Shown: positions 1-8,519 of the stretch, in pieces
Position numbering within the stretch: the first letter of the stretch is position 1
Layout of the letters: each line of letters begins with the position of its first letter
Made by a program: the position numbers and the translations under genes
NCBI GenBank assembly: GCA_018666235.1
Contig: JABJAB010000019.1
Location: forward strand, 8,931-72,930
Length of the DNA: 64,000 nt
Direction of reading: 5' to 3'
Source: Ilumatobacter sp.
GTDB taxonomy: Bacteria; Actinomycetota; Acidimicrobiia; Acidimicrobiales; Ilumatobacteraceae
The notes under the pieces: generated by a model
Database searches by the model: none
What the model saw: the letters and a program-made list of their open reading frames with translations, nothing else
What the model was told of the DNA's origin: nothing

Positions 1-104
1 GCTTCGGGTTGCGGGTTCGGCGACCACTCATCATCGTGACTGCCGGCTTGCTGACGGTTGGCCTTGTTGCGATGGCCATCACCCCGTTCACCATGCTCAC
101 GTAG
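1..104 (+). CDS. C-terminal end of a membrane protein (truncated by window edge)
   Basis: The third forward frame is open from the window edge to a TAG at 102-104. It encodes about 33 residues: a basic stretch (LRVRRP) and then a hydrophobic run (LIIVTAGLLTVGLVAMAI) that looks like one transmembrane helix. This is probably the last helix of an integral membrane protein whose body lies outside the window. Nothing identifies the family. A competing frame is also open here, so the call rests only on the hydrophobic pattern. Confidence 0.4.
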   Translation, partial: FGLRVRRPLIIVTAGLLTVGLVAMAITPFTMLT

Positions 105-191
105 CACCGCTGATGTCCGAGCCAAACCAGCGTCCGGTCAACACGAGACCAGAGACGTGACGATTGCGATCGACGAACCAGTGGCGAACTG

Positions 192-932
192 CTATCCCAG
201 AAATTCGTTCAGCATGGCTGCAGATCGAGCCGGGTCCTGCATCATCCACCAGTGACCGAGTCCGTCGAGCTCAGCCACGCTCGCACCCCACTGCTGTGCC
301 ACGCCGCGCGCAATGTCGGGGCCACCGGTGAAGTGGTCGTCATGGGCGATGACTACCAACGTCCTCGGGCGATGTGCGAGCGTCGCGAACTCAGCACCCC
401 ACATCGACATATGCGGCTGGACCGCTGACCGGTACAGCGACAGGATGCATGCACCCATGGTCGCGCCGTTTGCCTCGGCACATGCCCGTGCACCCGCCTC
501 GGTCATGCCGGCTTCAACCAGCATGGGCAGACGGTCCTCGACCGGCATCGCAGCGACCGCTTCGACGAAGGCCTCACCCTCTCCGGGTGTCTGCCAGACC
601 TGCGCCATGTCATGCCACACGTAGCCGACATCGGCGGTCCCGGCGATGTCGGTCACCAGCGCGCTCACCAGATCGGGCCGAGCGGTGGTCGCGCGTAGCG
701 CATGACCGGCTCCCCAGTCGTGACCAACCAGGTCGACCGGTCCGTCGAACTGTTCGAGTTCGGCCACAAGCCAGTCGCGGTAACCGTCGGACGTGGGATC
801 GAAGCCGTCCGGAACGGGCGCCCCGAATCCGGGCGGCGACAGCCTGACAACGTCGTCGCGGCGCATGTGCGCGAGCATCTCATCCCAGATCGCGGGAGCT
901 TCCGGAACTCCATGGACGAACACGACGGTCAC
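192..932 (-). CDS. alpha/beta hydrolase, epoxide-hydrolase/dehalogenase-like
   Basis: This 246-residue protein has the alpha/beta hydrolase fold. An HGVPEAP segment near residue 7 matches the HGxP oxyanion-hole motif. The nucleophile elbow is GHDWGA near residue 70, with Asp rather than Ser, as in epoxide hydrolases and haloalkane dehalogenases. The catalytic His is probably in GLGHWW near the C-terminus, and the acid may be in the AHDDHF segment. There is no signal peptide, so it should be cytoplasmic. The substrate cannot be read from the sequence. The gene stands alone, separated from the tRNA by a terminator. Confidence 0.85.
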   Translation of the reverse strand: MTVVFVHGVPEAPAIWDEMLAHMRRDDVVRLSPPGFGAPVPDGFDPTSDGYRDWLVAELEQFDGPVDLVGHDWGAGHALRATTARPDLVSALVTDIAGTADVGYVWHDMAQVWQTPGEGEAFVEAVAAMPVEDRLPMLVEAGMTEAGARACAEANGATMGACILSLYRSAVQPHMSMWGAEFATLAHRPRTLVVIAHDDHFTGGPDIARGVAQQWGASVAELDGLGHWWMMQDPARSAAMLNEFLG

Positions 933-1068
933 GACACGAACTCCGGCAACTGCTGACGGTCGGGGCCCAGGATCGGGTCGGTCGACACCTCGTCGGCACA
1001 GTCGTCGATCACACGCTCAAGGAAGCCAGGCATGGCAAGAAGGTAGTGCACCTCGGTGACCTCACCAG

Positions 1069-1106
1069 AAAACACAGTTGACCAGGGCCGGAGCCCTGGT
1101 CAACTG
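1069..1106 (-). terminator. rho-independent terminator after tRNA-Leu(GAG)
   Basis: A perfect 14-bp inverted repeat (1075-1088 with 1093-1106, loop 1089-1092) is followed on the minus strand by TGTTTT. It lies 10 nt beyond the tRNA 3' end and would terminate the secG-tRNA transcript. Confidence 0.85.
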
Positions 1107-1116
1107 AATACTTCTT

Positions 1117-1206
1117 TGGTGTCGAAGATGGGACTTGAACCCACACGCCCATTAATAGGGCACTAGCACCTCAAGCTAGCGCGTCTGCCAATTCCGCCAC
1201 TTCGAC
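1117..1206 (-). tRNA. tRNA-Leu(GAG)
   Basis: A 90-nt class II tRNA with encoded CCA (1117-1119). The acceptor stem GTCGAAG pairs with CTTCGAC. The anticodon arm is CTAGC-TTGAGGT-GCTAG, which places GAG at positions 34-36. A long variable arm (TGCCC/GGGCG) is typical of leucine tRNAs. It follows secG on the same strand, an arrangement common in actinobacteria. Confidence 0.95.
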
Positions 1207-1246
1207 GTGGTGTTGGACCTGCAACGTTAGCGCAGGCTTCGATGCG

Positions 1247-1477
1247 CTACACGCGCTCCAGAAGGAAAGTCACCGCAACCAGGGTGAAGATCCAGATCAG
1301 GGCCAAGACGAACGTGATGCGGTTGAGGTTCCGCTCAGCTGCTGTGGACCCGAGTGCTGCGCCACCGCCGCCACCGAACATGTCGGAGAGGCCGCCACCG
1401 CGCCCGCTGTGCATCAAGATGCCAGCGATGAGCCCAAACATGGAGACCACGTTCAGCACGAGGGTGATATAGAGCAT
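1247..1477 (-). CDS. secG: preprotein translocase subunit SecG
   Basis: SecG is the small auxiliary subunit of the SecYEG protein-export channel in the cytoplasmic membrane. The 76-residue product has two hydrophobic helices (about residues 1-20 and 52-72) around a glycine-rich loop with LMHSGRGGGLSDMFGGGGG, the recognisable SecG core. A longer frame reaches upstream to 1603, but that extension is low-complexity, overlaps the upstream gene, and has no place in the family, so I place the start at the ATG at 1477. It is the last protein gene of a minus-strand run, just before tRNA-Leu. Confidence 0.92.
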   Translation of the reverse strand: MLYITLVLNVVSMFGLIAGILMHSGRGGGLSDMFGGGGGAALGSTAAERNLNRITFVLALIWIFTLVAVTFLLERV

Positions 1478-1544
1478 GACGTCACGCACGAGGCGAGATC
1501 CTAGCGGTGGGAACCGCTGTTCGAAGCCCACCGGCCCTGGCAAT

Positions 1545-2063
1545 TCAGGGGTCCGGCTGCCAGCACCGCCGCCGGTAGGTCCAAGTTGGCTCGGTCTCGG
1601 CATGCGGTGGAATCATTTCGTCGACCCCAAGCTCGACGTAGCGGGCAGCGAGCACGTCCCCGAGTTGATCAAATTCAGCGATCGCTTCACACTGATCGAC
1701 CAGGAGATATCGGCGGCGACCCACTTTGGCTGCCAGCCCGCCCGGCTTCAGGTTGCGCAATCCCACCAGCCCGGGACGAGACCGTGTGAGCTGGTCGACG
1801 CCTTCCCAAGGAATCTTGTGCCGGCGAAGGACAGCGCGCCGCTCGACGAATTCGGGCGTGAACCGCGACGCGATCGGATAATCGAACAGCACCGTGAGCA
1901 GCAAGATCACTCCGAGCCCCAAGATGACAACAGGAAGGCCTGCTCCGCCACTGGAGATGGTGCCCCCGAGCCCCACCCCAAACACCACCGTGGCGCCCAC
2001 AGCACTCAGCAGCACGCCCTTCCACGACGAGTGGAGGGTCACCGACTGGTCGACATCAACCAT
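1545..2063 (-). CDS. small membrane protein with two helices and a PH-like domain
   Basis: This 172-residue protein has two hydrophobic segments near residues 15-60, separated by a short glycine/serine turn. A soluble half follows that starts after SRFTPEFVERRAVLRRHKIPW. The pattern, two N-terminal helices and then a beta-rich domain with IPWEGVDQL, resembles bacterial PH-like membrane proteins, but no specific family is certain. It starts 3 nt after the oppF stop and precedes secG, so it is probably cotranscribed with both. The function is unknown. Confidence 0.7.
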   Translation of the reverse strand: MVDVDQSVTLHSSWKGVLLSAVGATVVFGVGLGGTISSGGAGLPVVILGLGVILLLTVLFDYPIASRFTPEFVERRAVLRRHKIPWEGVDQLTRSRPGLVGLRNLKPGGLAAKVGRRRYLLVDQCEAIAEFDQLGDVLAARYVELGVDEMIPPHAETEPTWTYRRRCWQPDP

Positions 2064-2066
2064 CGA

Positions 2067-3158
2067 TCACGACTTGGAGGAGATGACCGCCTCGCGACCC
2101 AGTTCGTTCAACCGATGCAGCAGGGTTTCCCCCGTCTGCAACGGGAAGTGACACGAAACCTGGTGTCCGACACCAATGTCAGCCAACTCGGGAACATCGG
2201 TCCTGCACTTGTCTTGGGCCACGGGACAGCGCGGGTGGAACCGACAGCCTGAAGGCGGGTTTGCCGGGCTCGGCACATCGCCCTGCAGAATGATGCGCTG
2301 ACGCGACCGCTCGCGCCTCGGATCCGCCACCGGCACCGCCGACAGCAACGACTGCGTGTACGGGTGCGCAGGATTTTCGTACAGCGCATCTTTGTCGGCC
2401 ACCTCGACAATCCGGCCGAGGTACATGACGGCAACACGATCGCTCGTGTGGCGCACCACCGACAGATCATGGGCAATGAACATGAACGACAGGTTGTACT
2501 CGTCCTGGATCTCGTCAAGCAGGTTCAACACCTGAGCTTGGATCGACACATCGAGCGCAGAGACCGGTTCATCCAAGATGATCACCTTCGGACGCAACGC
2601 AAGCGACCGGGCAATGCCGATCCGCTGACGCTGGCCGCCTGAGAACTCGTGGGGATACCGGTTCCCGTGTTCGGGCAGCAATCCGACTCGCTTCAGCAAT
2701 TCGCCGACGCGTTCGCGCGCTTCTGCCTTCCGAACTCCGTGAATGACCATCGGCTCGCCGATGATGTCACGAATCGGGAGACGCGGATTCAGCGATGCGT
2801 ACGGGTCCTGGAAGACCATCTGAAGGTCGCTGCGCAGTTCACGTAGCCGCCCCTTCGATGCTGTGGTTACGTCTTCGGATCCGAACAGCACCGAGCCCGA
2901 GGTCGGCTCGACCAGTCGGAGCAACGAACGCCCCAGCGTGCTCTTCCCGCAGCCGGATTCACCGACGATGCCCAGCGTCTCGTGCGGGTAGAGGTCAAGG
3001 CTGACACCCGAGACGGCTTGAACGGCTCCGACCTGGCGGCGGAACACCCCGGCACGGATCGGGAACTCCTTGACGAGATCGCGGATCTTGAGGAGCGGCT
3101 CGCCAGCGTCGGTCGCCGAGAGAGCGCCACTGTCGAATGGGGTTGTCGCTGCGGTCAC
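2067..3158 (-). CDS. oppF: oligopeptide/dipeptide ABC transporter ATPase, OppF type
   Basis: This is one of two ATPases that power peptide import. The 363-residue protein has Walker A GESGCGKST near residue 68, Q-loop VFQDPYASLNP, ABC signature FSGGQRQR, Walker B VIILDEP and H-loop IAHDLS. The C-terminal oligopeptide-transporter module carries the cysteine pattern SGCRFHPRCP...KC, which binds an iron-sulfur cluster in relatives. The start is GTG, sharing GTGA with the end of oppD. The residues NPRLPIRDIIGEPM place it in the OppF/DppF branch. Confidence 0.93.
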   Translation of the reverse strand: MTAATTPFDSGALSATDAGEPLLKIRDLVKEFPIRAGVFRRQVGAVQAVSGVSLDLYPHETLGIVGESGCGKSTLGRSLLRLVEPTSGSVLFGSEDVTTASKGRLRELRSDLQMVFQDPYASLNPRLPIRDIIGEPMVIHGVRKAEARERVGELLKRVGLLPEHGNRYPHEFSGGQRQRIGIARSLALRPKVIILDEPVSALDVSIQAQVLNLLDEIQDEYNLSFMFIAHDLSVVRHTSDRVAVMYLGRIVEVADKDALYENPAHPYTQSLLSAVPVADPRRERSRQRIILQGDVPSPANPPSGCRFHPRCPVAQDKCRTDVPELADIGVGHQVSCHFPLQTGETLLHRLNELGREAVISSKS

Positions 3159-4150
3159 GATGTCACTCCGACGAGGGTCTCAAGTTCGTGCGTACGGACG
3201 CAACGACTTTCGTGTTGATCGCCGACCCTGACTCTGGCCGGCACCTCGGCAGCGCACACGTCGGCGGCGAAGGCACAGCGCGGCCGAAAGGCGCACCCGC
3301 TCGGTGGATTCAACAAACTTGGCGGGTTGCCCGGAATCGGCTCAAGTTGTTCCTTGAGGCCGTCGAGATCGGGGATCGAATCAAGCAGCGCCATCGTGTA
3401 CGGGTTCTGGGATTCGTAGAAGATCTGGTCGATTGTTCCTGTTTCCATCAACCGGCTGGCATACATCACTTGAACACGGTCGGCTGATCCAGCAACGAGG
3501 CCGAGGTCGTGCGTGATCAGCATCATCGCCGAACCCGTCTCAGCCTGCACCTCGTGCAGCACTTCCATCACTTGCGCTTGGACGGTGACATCAAGCGCTG
3601 TCGTGGGTTCGTCAGCGATCAGCAACTTCGGATCATTGGCGATTGCCATCGCGATCATCGCGCGCTGTCGCATCCCACCCGAATACTCGTGCGGGTACTG
3701 GGACGCCCTCCGCTTGGGTTCAGGCACGCCGACGAGTTTCAGCAGGTCGACAGACTTCGTCCAGGCTTCCTGCTTGGAAACCGAGCTGTCGTGGACTCGG
3801 ATCGTCTCGACGATCTGATCGCCGACAGCGAACACCGGATTCATCGCAGTCATCGGATCTTGGAAGATCATGGCAATGTCGTTGCCACGCGTGGCGCGCA
3901 TCTCGCGATCGCTCATGTTGAGGAGATCGCGGCCTTCGAACCGGACGTCTCCGGTGACAATGGTGTTATCAGGATGAAGTCGCATCAGAGCCAGCGCCGT
4001 GACCGACTTACCCGATCCCGACTCGCCGACCACAGCCAGAACTTCGCCAGGGTAGATCTCGAAGGTGATGTCTGTCGCCGCTTGCACGATGCCCGCCTTC
4101 GTGGCGAACCCGACGTTGAGGTGATCGACCGTGAGGAGTGCGTCGCTCAT
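3155..4150 (-). CDS. oppD: oligopeptide/dipeptide ABC transporter ATPase, OppD type
   Basis: This is the partner ATPase of OppF. The 331-residue protein has Walker A GESGSGKS near residue 41, Q-loop MIFQDPMTAMNP, signature YSGGMRQRAMIA, Walker B LLIADEPTTALD and H-loop ITHDLG. The C-terminal module has CAFRPRCAFAADVC. The phrase DPMTAMNP and the YPHEYSGGMRQR box are typical of OppD/DppD. It overlaps oppC by 4 nt (ATGA) and oppF by 4 nt, which indicates translational coupling and a 1:1 supply of the two ATPases. Confidence 0.93.
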   Translation of the reverse strand: MSDALLTVDHLNVGFATKAGIVQAATDITFEIYPGEVLAVVGESGSGKSVTALALMRLHPDNTIVTGDVRFEGRDLLNMSDREMRATRGNDIAMIFQDPMTAMNPVFAVGDQIVETIRVHDSSVSKQEAWTKSVDLLKLVGVPEPKRRASQYPHEYSGGMRQRAMIAMAIANDPKLLIADEPTTALDVTVQAQVMEVLHEVQAETGSAMMLITHDLGLVAGSADRVQVMYASRLMETGTIDQIFYESQNPYTMALLDSIPDLDGLKEQLEPIPGNPPSLLNPPSGCAFRPRCAFAADVCAAEVPARVRVGDQHESRCVRTHELETLVGVTS

Positions 4151-5208
4151 ATCTTTCCAATGCTGCTTCGGTCGGTGCGTGCCCCAGCGATATAGCCGGG
4201 ACCTTGCTTGCCTGATTGCTTCCTGGCCTTCTTCGCGGCCTTCTTCGCGTTCTTCGCTTCGCTGCTGTCCGAGCCCTTGGCCCGGGGGTCAAGAGCATCA
4301 CGCAGCCCGTCACCGAGGAAGTTGACGCACAGCACGATCAAGATGATGAAGATGCCCGGTGTGAGCACACGGATCGGGTCACTGTCGATGTCGCCCTTGG
4401 CATCAGCGACGAGTGTGCCGAGTGAGGCGTTCGGCGGCTTGACCCCCAAACCGAGAAATGACAGCGTCGACTCGAGCACGATGACCGTGCCGATCAGCAA
4501 CGTGACCTCGACGGCGATGGCACCAACGATGTTTGGAAGCAGGTGCCGGAACATGATGCGCGAGTTCGAAGCACCCGCAGCCCGCGCCGCCATGATGTAC
4601 TCCTGCTCCTTGATGGAGAGCACCACACCTCGGACCACCCTGGCAATTCGAGTCCACAGCAGGCCGGCAAGCACGAGCGCCAGACCAATGGCACTGGCAC
4701 CGAACTTGTTCGCGAACACCGACAGGACGATGATCGCCGGGACGGTGAGGACCAGGTTGACCAAGTTCGAGACGATGCCGTCCCACACTCCACCGAAGAA
4801 GCCCGCAAGCGCCCCGAACGTGGTGCCGGTCACGGTGGCGACAACGGCAGCAATCAGTCCGATCCGCATCGAGTACAGACCGCCCTTGGCGGTGCGCACG
4901 AACAGATCGCGACCGATCTCATCGGTGCCAAACCAATGCTCCGAAGACGGCCCAAGGAGACGATCGGCAACGTTGCGCTCGTCAAACTCCCACTCGCTGA
5001 GCATGGGACCCAGCCAGAAGAGTGCAACGAGCAGGATCAGGCCGATCCCGCCGACGATGGCCAGCTTGTGTCCGAAGAAGCGTTCACGGGCCAGCTGGCC
5101 GAACGTCTTCGGCTTCTCGGAGAGGCCTTCCACGTCTGAGATGCCGAGTTCCATCGCAGTTTCCAACATCTCGTCGGTCTGGGAGTCAATTTCGAATTCT
5201 GTTGCCAT
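4147..5208 (-). CDS. oppC: oligopeptide/dipeptide ABC transporter permease, DppC/OppC type
   Basis: This is a membrane-spanning channel subunit. The 353-residue protein has one N-terminal helix (about residues 48-68), the OppC signature GTDEIGRDLFVR near residue 95, and a BPD_transp_1 domain with an EAA loop (EYIMAARAAGASNSRIMFRHL) that contacts the ATPases. After the last helix (near DALDPRAKG) comes a Lys/Ala-rich tail that is unusually long for the family and probably cytoplasmic. The ATG start is 8 nt from the oppB stop. Confidence 0.92.
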   Translation of the reverse strand: MATEFEIDSQTDEMLETAMELGISDVEGLSEKPKTFGQLARERFFGHKLAIVGGIGLILLVALFWLGPMLSEWEFDERNVADRLLGPSSEHWFGTDEIGRDLFVRTAKGGLYSMRIGLIAAVVATVTGTTFGALAGFFGGVWDGIVSNLVNLVLTVPAIIVLSVFANKFGASAIGLALVLAGLLWTRIARVVRGVVLSIKEQEYIMAARAAGASNSRIMFRHLLPNIVGAIAVEVTLLIGTVIVLESTLSFLGLGVKPPNASLGTLVADAKGDIDSDPIRVLTPGIFIILIVLCVNFLGDGLRDALDPRAKGSDSSEAKNAKKAAKKARKQSGKQGPGYIAGARTDRSSIGKI

Positions 5209-5215
5209 GGTGACC

Positions 5216-6175
5216 TCAGCCGAGCCGGATACGAGGGTCGAGGACGCCGTAGAGAACGTCAGCGATCAGGTTGAAGACCACGGTGAGGACCCCGGTGAAC
5301 ATCACGATCGCCATGAGGAGATCGAGGTCGGAGTCGCCAAGCGCCCGCAGGAAGGTCTGGCCGATGCCCGGCCATGAGAAGATCGACTCGGTCACCACCG
5401 AGCCGCTGAGCAACGCCGAGAACCCGAGCGCCCACAGCGTGACCAACGGGATGAGCCCATTGCGTAACGCATGTTTCCACACAACGGTTCGTTCGGTCAG
5501 GCCCTTGGCTCGCGCTGTACGGATGTAGTCCTGGTTCAGCGTTTCGAGCATTGAGGACCGACCGAATCGGCTGTCGGCGGCGATCCCCAAGATGGCGAGC
5601 GACACCGCCGGCAGGGTGATATCGCGTAACAGCTCCCAGAAGTTCTCACCGGTTTTGCGACCGGTGTTGAACGGCTTGATGCCGAACCACTCTTCAAGCT
5701 TGACGCCGAAGATGACCTGGATGATCAATGCCAGCACGAACGACGGCATGGCGAAACCAATGAAGCTGAGGCTGGTGAAGAAATAGTCGCCGAACGAATA
5801 CTGGCGGCGTGCCGAGTAGACCGACAGGAGGAGCGAGAGAATTGCGCCGAGCAAAAATGCGGGGATGGCCACCATGGCGGTGTTCCAGCCACGGGTCCGC
5901 ATGACCTCGCCGACTGGCTCGCCGACGCTGGAGGAGAATCCGAGCCCGTCCCCGCTGAACAGGCTGGCGAAGTAAGTAAAGGGTCGCAAGAAGATGTTGG
6001 TGTCGAGTGCATACGTCTCGGTGATGCTGTCGAAGCCTTCCTGGCACCGAGGCAGGCAGAGATAAAAATCCGACCGAGGATCAACCGTGGCGGACACACC
6101 GACGTGAACGAGATACATCGCGATCACGAGCAGCGGAACGGAGATGAGCACTCTCCGAGTGACGTAGGCAAACAA
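5216..6175 (-). CDS. oppB: oligopeptide/dipeptide ABC transporter permease, DppB/OppB type
   Basis: This is the second channel subunit. It begins with the canonical N-terminal helix of the family (FAYVTRRVLISVPLLVIAMY) and has the BPD_transp_1 domain with the EAA loop DYIRTARAKGLTERTVVWKH. It ends in the typical DVLYGVLDPRIRLG. I chose the TTG at 6175 (319 residues) because homologues start at this helix. The frame stays open to 6325 and an ATG occurs at 6241, but that ATG lies inside a stable hairpin and the extra residues are not family-like. The exact start is uncertain. Confidence 0.88.
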   Translation of the reverse strand: MFAYVTRRVLISVPLLVIAMYLVHVGVSATVDPRSDFYLCLPRCQEGFDSITETYALDTNIFLRPFTYFASLFSGDGLGFSSSVGEPVGEVMRTRGWNTAMVAIPAFLLGAILSLLLSVYSARRQYSFGDYFFTSLSFIGFAMPSFVLALIIQVIFGVKLEEWFGIKPFNTGRKTGENFWELLRDITLPAVSLAILGIAADSRFGRSSMLETLNQDYIRTARAKGLTERTVVWKHALRNGLIPLVTLWALGFSALLSGSVVTESIFSWPGIGQTFLRALGDSDLDLLMAIVMFTGVLTVVFNLIADVLYGVLDPRIRLG

Positions 6176-6238
6176 GGTGGCAACCGACCTGTCTGTTGAG
6201 GTGTGGACGAGAACTGAGTTTCGGGAGACCGTAACGCA

Positions 6239-6321
6239 CATCGGGGCCTCGCCGAAACGAGACCCCGATGAACTGCGTTTTACTGATCGTCGGTCACACC
6301 CGGCAGAGCCGGGCGAGACCG
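6239..6321 (-). promoter_or_regulatory. two strong hairpins between oppA and oppB
   Basis: Between the oppA stop and the permease genes lie two inverted repeats. One has 13 pairs (6239-6251 with 6258-6270). The other is a 6-bp GC-rich stem (6299-6304 with 6308-6313) flanked by a further 5-bp pairing (6291-6295 with 6317-6321). Neither is followed by a long T-run on the minus strand. They probably act as partial terminators or as 3'-end protection for the oppA message, giving more binding protein than permease. Confidence 0.6.
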
Positions 6322-6332
6322 ACAATTACTGA

Positions 6333-8261
6333 TCAGCTTGCGAACTGGAAGTCCGCAACGTTGGTCAGCGGGCCTGCACCCTGGGCGTCGGGAGCGACGC
6401 CAGCCTGGGAGAGGTCCGATGTGAAGCCGTAGAACGACGGCTTCTGCGTCAACGGCAGCATGAACAAGCCGTTCTCTGCATCAAGCTCGAGCGTTGTCAC
6501 GTAACGATCGATCTCGTTGTAGCAAGCGGCGCGCTCGGCGTCGTCAACAGTTGCGTCACATTCGTCAGCCTTCACTTCGAATGCGTCGTTGGCGAACCCG
6601 TACGGGTTGTTCGGGCCACCAGCGCGGTACGAAGCGACCTGGCCACCGGGCCACGGGCCGCCGACCCATGCGAACTGGGTGATATCCCAGATGTCGCAGT
6701 TGCCTTCGGCGCCACCGCTGGTAGCACATGCAATCGCATCAGCCGAGAAGGGCACTTCGCTGAAGTACGCCCCGCCCTCGACGTTGTCGATGACAATCTC
6801 GATGCCAGCATCGGACATCTGTGCCTGGATGAGCTCCTGCTGGATCTCACGCAGACGGTTGCCGCCGGTGGTGCCGACACGCAGCGTGAGCGCACCGTCT
6901 TCCGGGTGCTCGTAGACGCCGTCACCGTTCAAGGTGTAGCCGGCTCCTTCGAGAGCAGCCTGGGCCGAAGCAATATCGCCCGCACCGTAACCGGCGTCGC
7001 CGGCGTGGTTCTCGTAGGTGCTCTGGTTCGACAGCCACATGGTGTTGCCGAGACCCTCACCCGGGAGGGAATCGCCGAACAGCGGCGTGTAGAGACCGGC
7101 CATGACTTCCGTCTTGTCCATGGCGAAGGCGAGGCCTTCACGGACGCCCGGCTTGGCGAGGTGCACATTGTTGAGGTTCAAGCCCCAGTGCTCGAAGACC
7201 GGACCGGCCGACGATGCCACCGTGAAGTCGTCGCTCGAGGCGAGATCTTCGAAGGCGAGCTGCGGCTGGGTCATGACGATCTGCGCTTCGCCGGCCTGCA
7301 GCGCGTTGATCTGCGCATCGGTGTCGGTAACGAAGTTGATCTGCACGCCGTCGACAAACGCGACGCCGTTGTTCTTGGCGTCCGGGCTGTTTGAACCGGA
7401 GTACGCGTCGTTGCGGACCAGGTTCATCTGCACGCCCTTCTCCCACGAGTCAAAGATCATCGGGCCGGACGAAGCAATCGTCGAGCCGTCAGGCGCAGTC
7501 CACTCGCGCAGTCCGTCGTTGAGCTCGGCGGCAGCTGCGGCCGGGTCAGCGTTGAACTGGTGCATCGGGTAGACCTCGTTGAGGACGCCCTTGTAGCCGG
7601 CGAAGAACGACGACCAGGTGATGCTGATCGTGTTGCCATCATTCGAGATGTCGGTGATCGTGTCGAGACCGGTGCGGTCGCCGAGCAGGTAGATGTAGTT
7701 CGGATCGCCATCTTCGGTCTCGCCGTCGGTGGCCATGATCGTGTTGTAGGTCCACACCACGTCGTCGGCAGTGAGATCGTCACCGTCGCTCCAGAGGAGT
7801 CCGTCACGCATGGTGAAGGTACCTGTGACCGAGCCGTCATCGTTGGTGGTCAGTTCGCCATCGTCGGCGAGAAGCTCGGGGTAGTACTCAGTGGCGCCGG
7901 AGATGCCGAAGAGACCTTCGATCATCGCGGAACGAATCCACGATGTGATCGAGAGGTTGTTCTCGGGATCGTCGAGGTGAAGGTCTCCGGGCTCCTGCTC
8001 GTGGGCCCAGATCAGCGTTCCGCCATCGGACCCAGCGGCTGCTTCGCCGTCGGTCTCAGCCGGTGCGTCGGTCTCAGCCGGTGCGTCGGTCTCAGCGGGT
8101 GCTTCGCCGTCGGTCTCAACGGGTGCTTCAGCGTCGGTACCGGTGCTGGCTTCGCCATCGGTAGTCGAGCTGGCATCATCGTCGCTGCCGCATGCGGCAA
8201 AGACGAGTGCCGAAGCGGCCGTCATGGCAAGGAGCTTGTGGCTCCGTCGTGTTGTGTTCAC
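6333..8261 (-). CDS. oppA: peptide ABC transporter substrate-binding lipoprotein
   Basis: This 642-residue protein is the extracellular binding protein of the opp system. A short signal peptide ends in the lipobox LVFAAC (Cys24). An acidic low-complexity linker of repeated APAETD units follows, and then an SBP_bac_5 domain starting near GGTLIWAHEQEPGDL. The domain holds typical phrases such as FTMRDGLLWSDGDDLTADD and VREGLAFAMDK. The start is GTG at 8261, preceded by AGGAGG with 9-nt spacing. It is the first gene of the opp unit and has its own structured leader. Confidence 0.95.
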   Translation of the reverse strand: MNTTRRSHKLLAMTAASALVFAACGSDDDASSTTDGEASTGTDAEAPVETDGEAPAETDAPAETDAPAETDGEAAAGSDGGTLIWAHEQEPGDLHLDDPENNLSITSWIRSAMIEGLFGISGATEYYPELLADDGELTTNDDGSVTGTFTMRDGLLWSDGDDLTADDVVWTYNTIMATDGETEDGDPNYIYLLGDRTGLDTITDISNDGNTISITWSSFFAGYKGVLNEVYPMHQFNADPAAAAAELNDGLREWTAPDGSTIASSGPMIFDSWEKGVQMNLVRNDAYSGSNSPDAKNNGVAFVDGVQINFVTDTDAQINALQAGEAQIVMTQPQLAFEDLASSDDFTVASSAGPVFEHWGLNLNNVHLAKPGVREGLAFAMDKTEVMAGLYTPLFGDSLPGEGLGNTMWLSNQSTYENHAGDAGYGAGDIASAQAALEGAGYTLNGDGVYEHPEDGALTLRVGTTGGNRLREIQQELIQAQMSDAGIEIVIDNVEGGAYFSEVPFSADAIACATSGGAEGNCDIWDITQFAWVGGPWPGGQVASYRAGGPNNPYGFANDAFEVKADECDATVDDAERAACYNEIDRYVTTLELDAENGLFMLPLTQKPSFYGFTSDLSQAGVAPDAQGAGPLTNVADFQFAS

Positions 8262-8420
8262 GTATTTGTCCTCCTGATTGAAATACAGAAGGGGAGGTGG
8301 TTGGCGAAGTCAGGAACCGCCTGGCTGTCGGTGACAGCCAGCGTTCAACTCACCCCGTGACTTCGGTCTCCTCCCCGGTGACCGAAGCAAGCTGACCCTA
8401 ACAGCGCTCGTTACCGAGCG
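8262..8420 (-). promoter_or_regulatory. oppA promoter, operator-like repeat and structured leader
   Basis: On the minus strand a TAGGGT box (8395-8400) would start transcription near 8388. Just upstream is a perfect inverted repeat, CGCTCG-ttac-CGAGCG (8405-8420), placed like an operator. The leader contains three segments with competing pairings: 8380-8387 pairs with 8361-8368 (8 bp), while 8358-8365 can instead pair with 8305-8312 (8 bp). A perfect 9-bp hairpin lies between them (8321-8341). The ribosome binding site follows at about 8271-8276. All pairings were read directly from the sequence; promoter function is inferred. Confidence 0.5.
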
Positions 8421-8519
8421 GTAGCTCTTCTGTATCGACAGGATGAACTCTCAAGCGGTCAGCAGCGCGACCTTCATGATGCTCACAGAGCGAAACCCCC
8501 GCGTCGAGCGCCGTTCAGG

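Noticed and set aside
58..255. Small plus-strand frame near the window start
   Set aside because: The sequence is Pro/Arg/Ser-rich without a ribosome binding site; the competing frame ending at 104 reads as a membrane helix.
1478..1603. N-terminal extension of secG
   Set aside because: SecG proteins start at the first helix; the extension overlaps the upstream gene.
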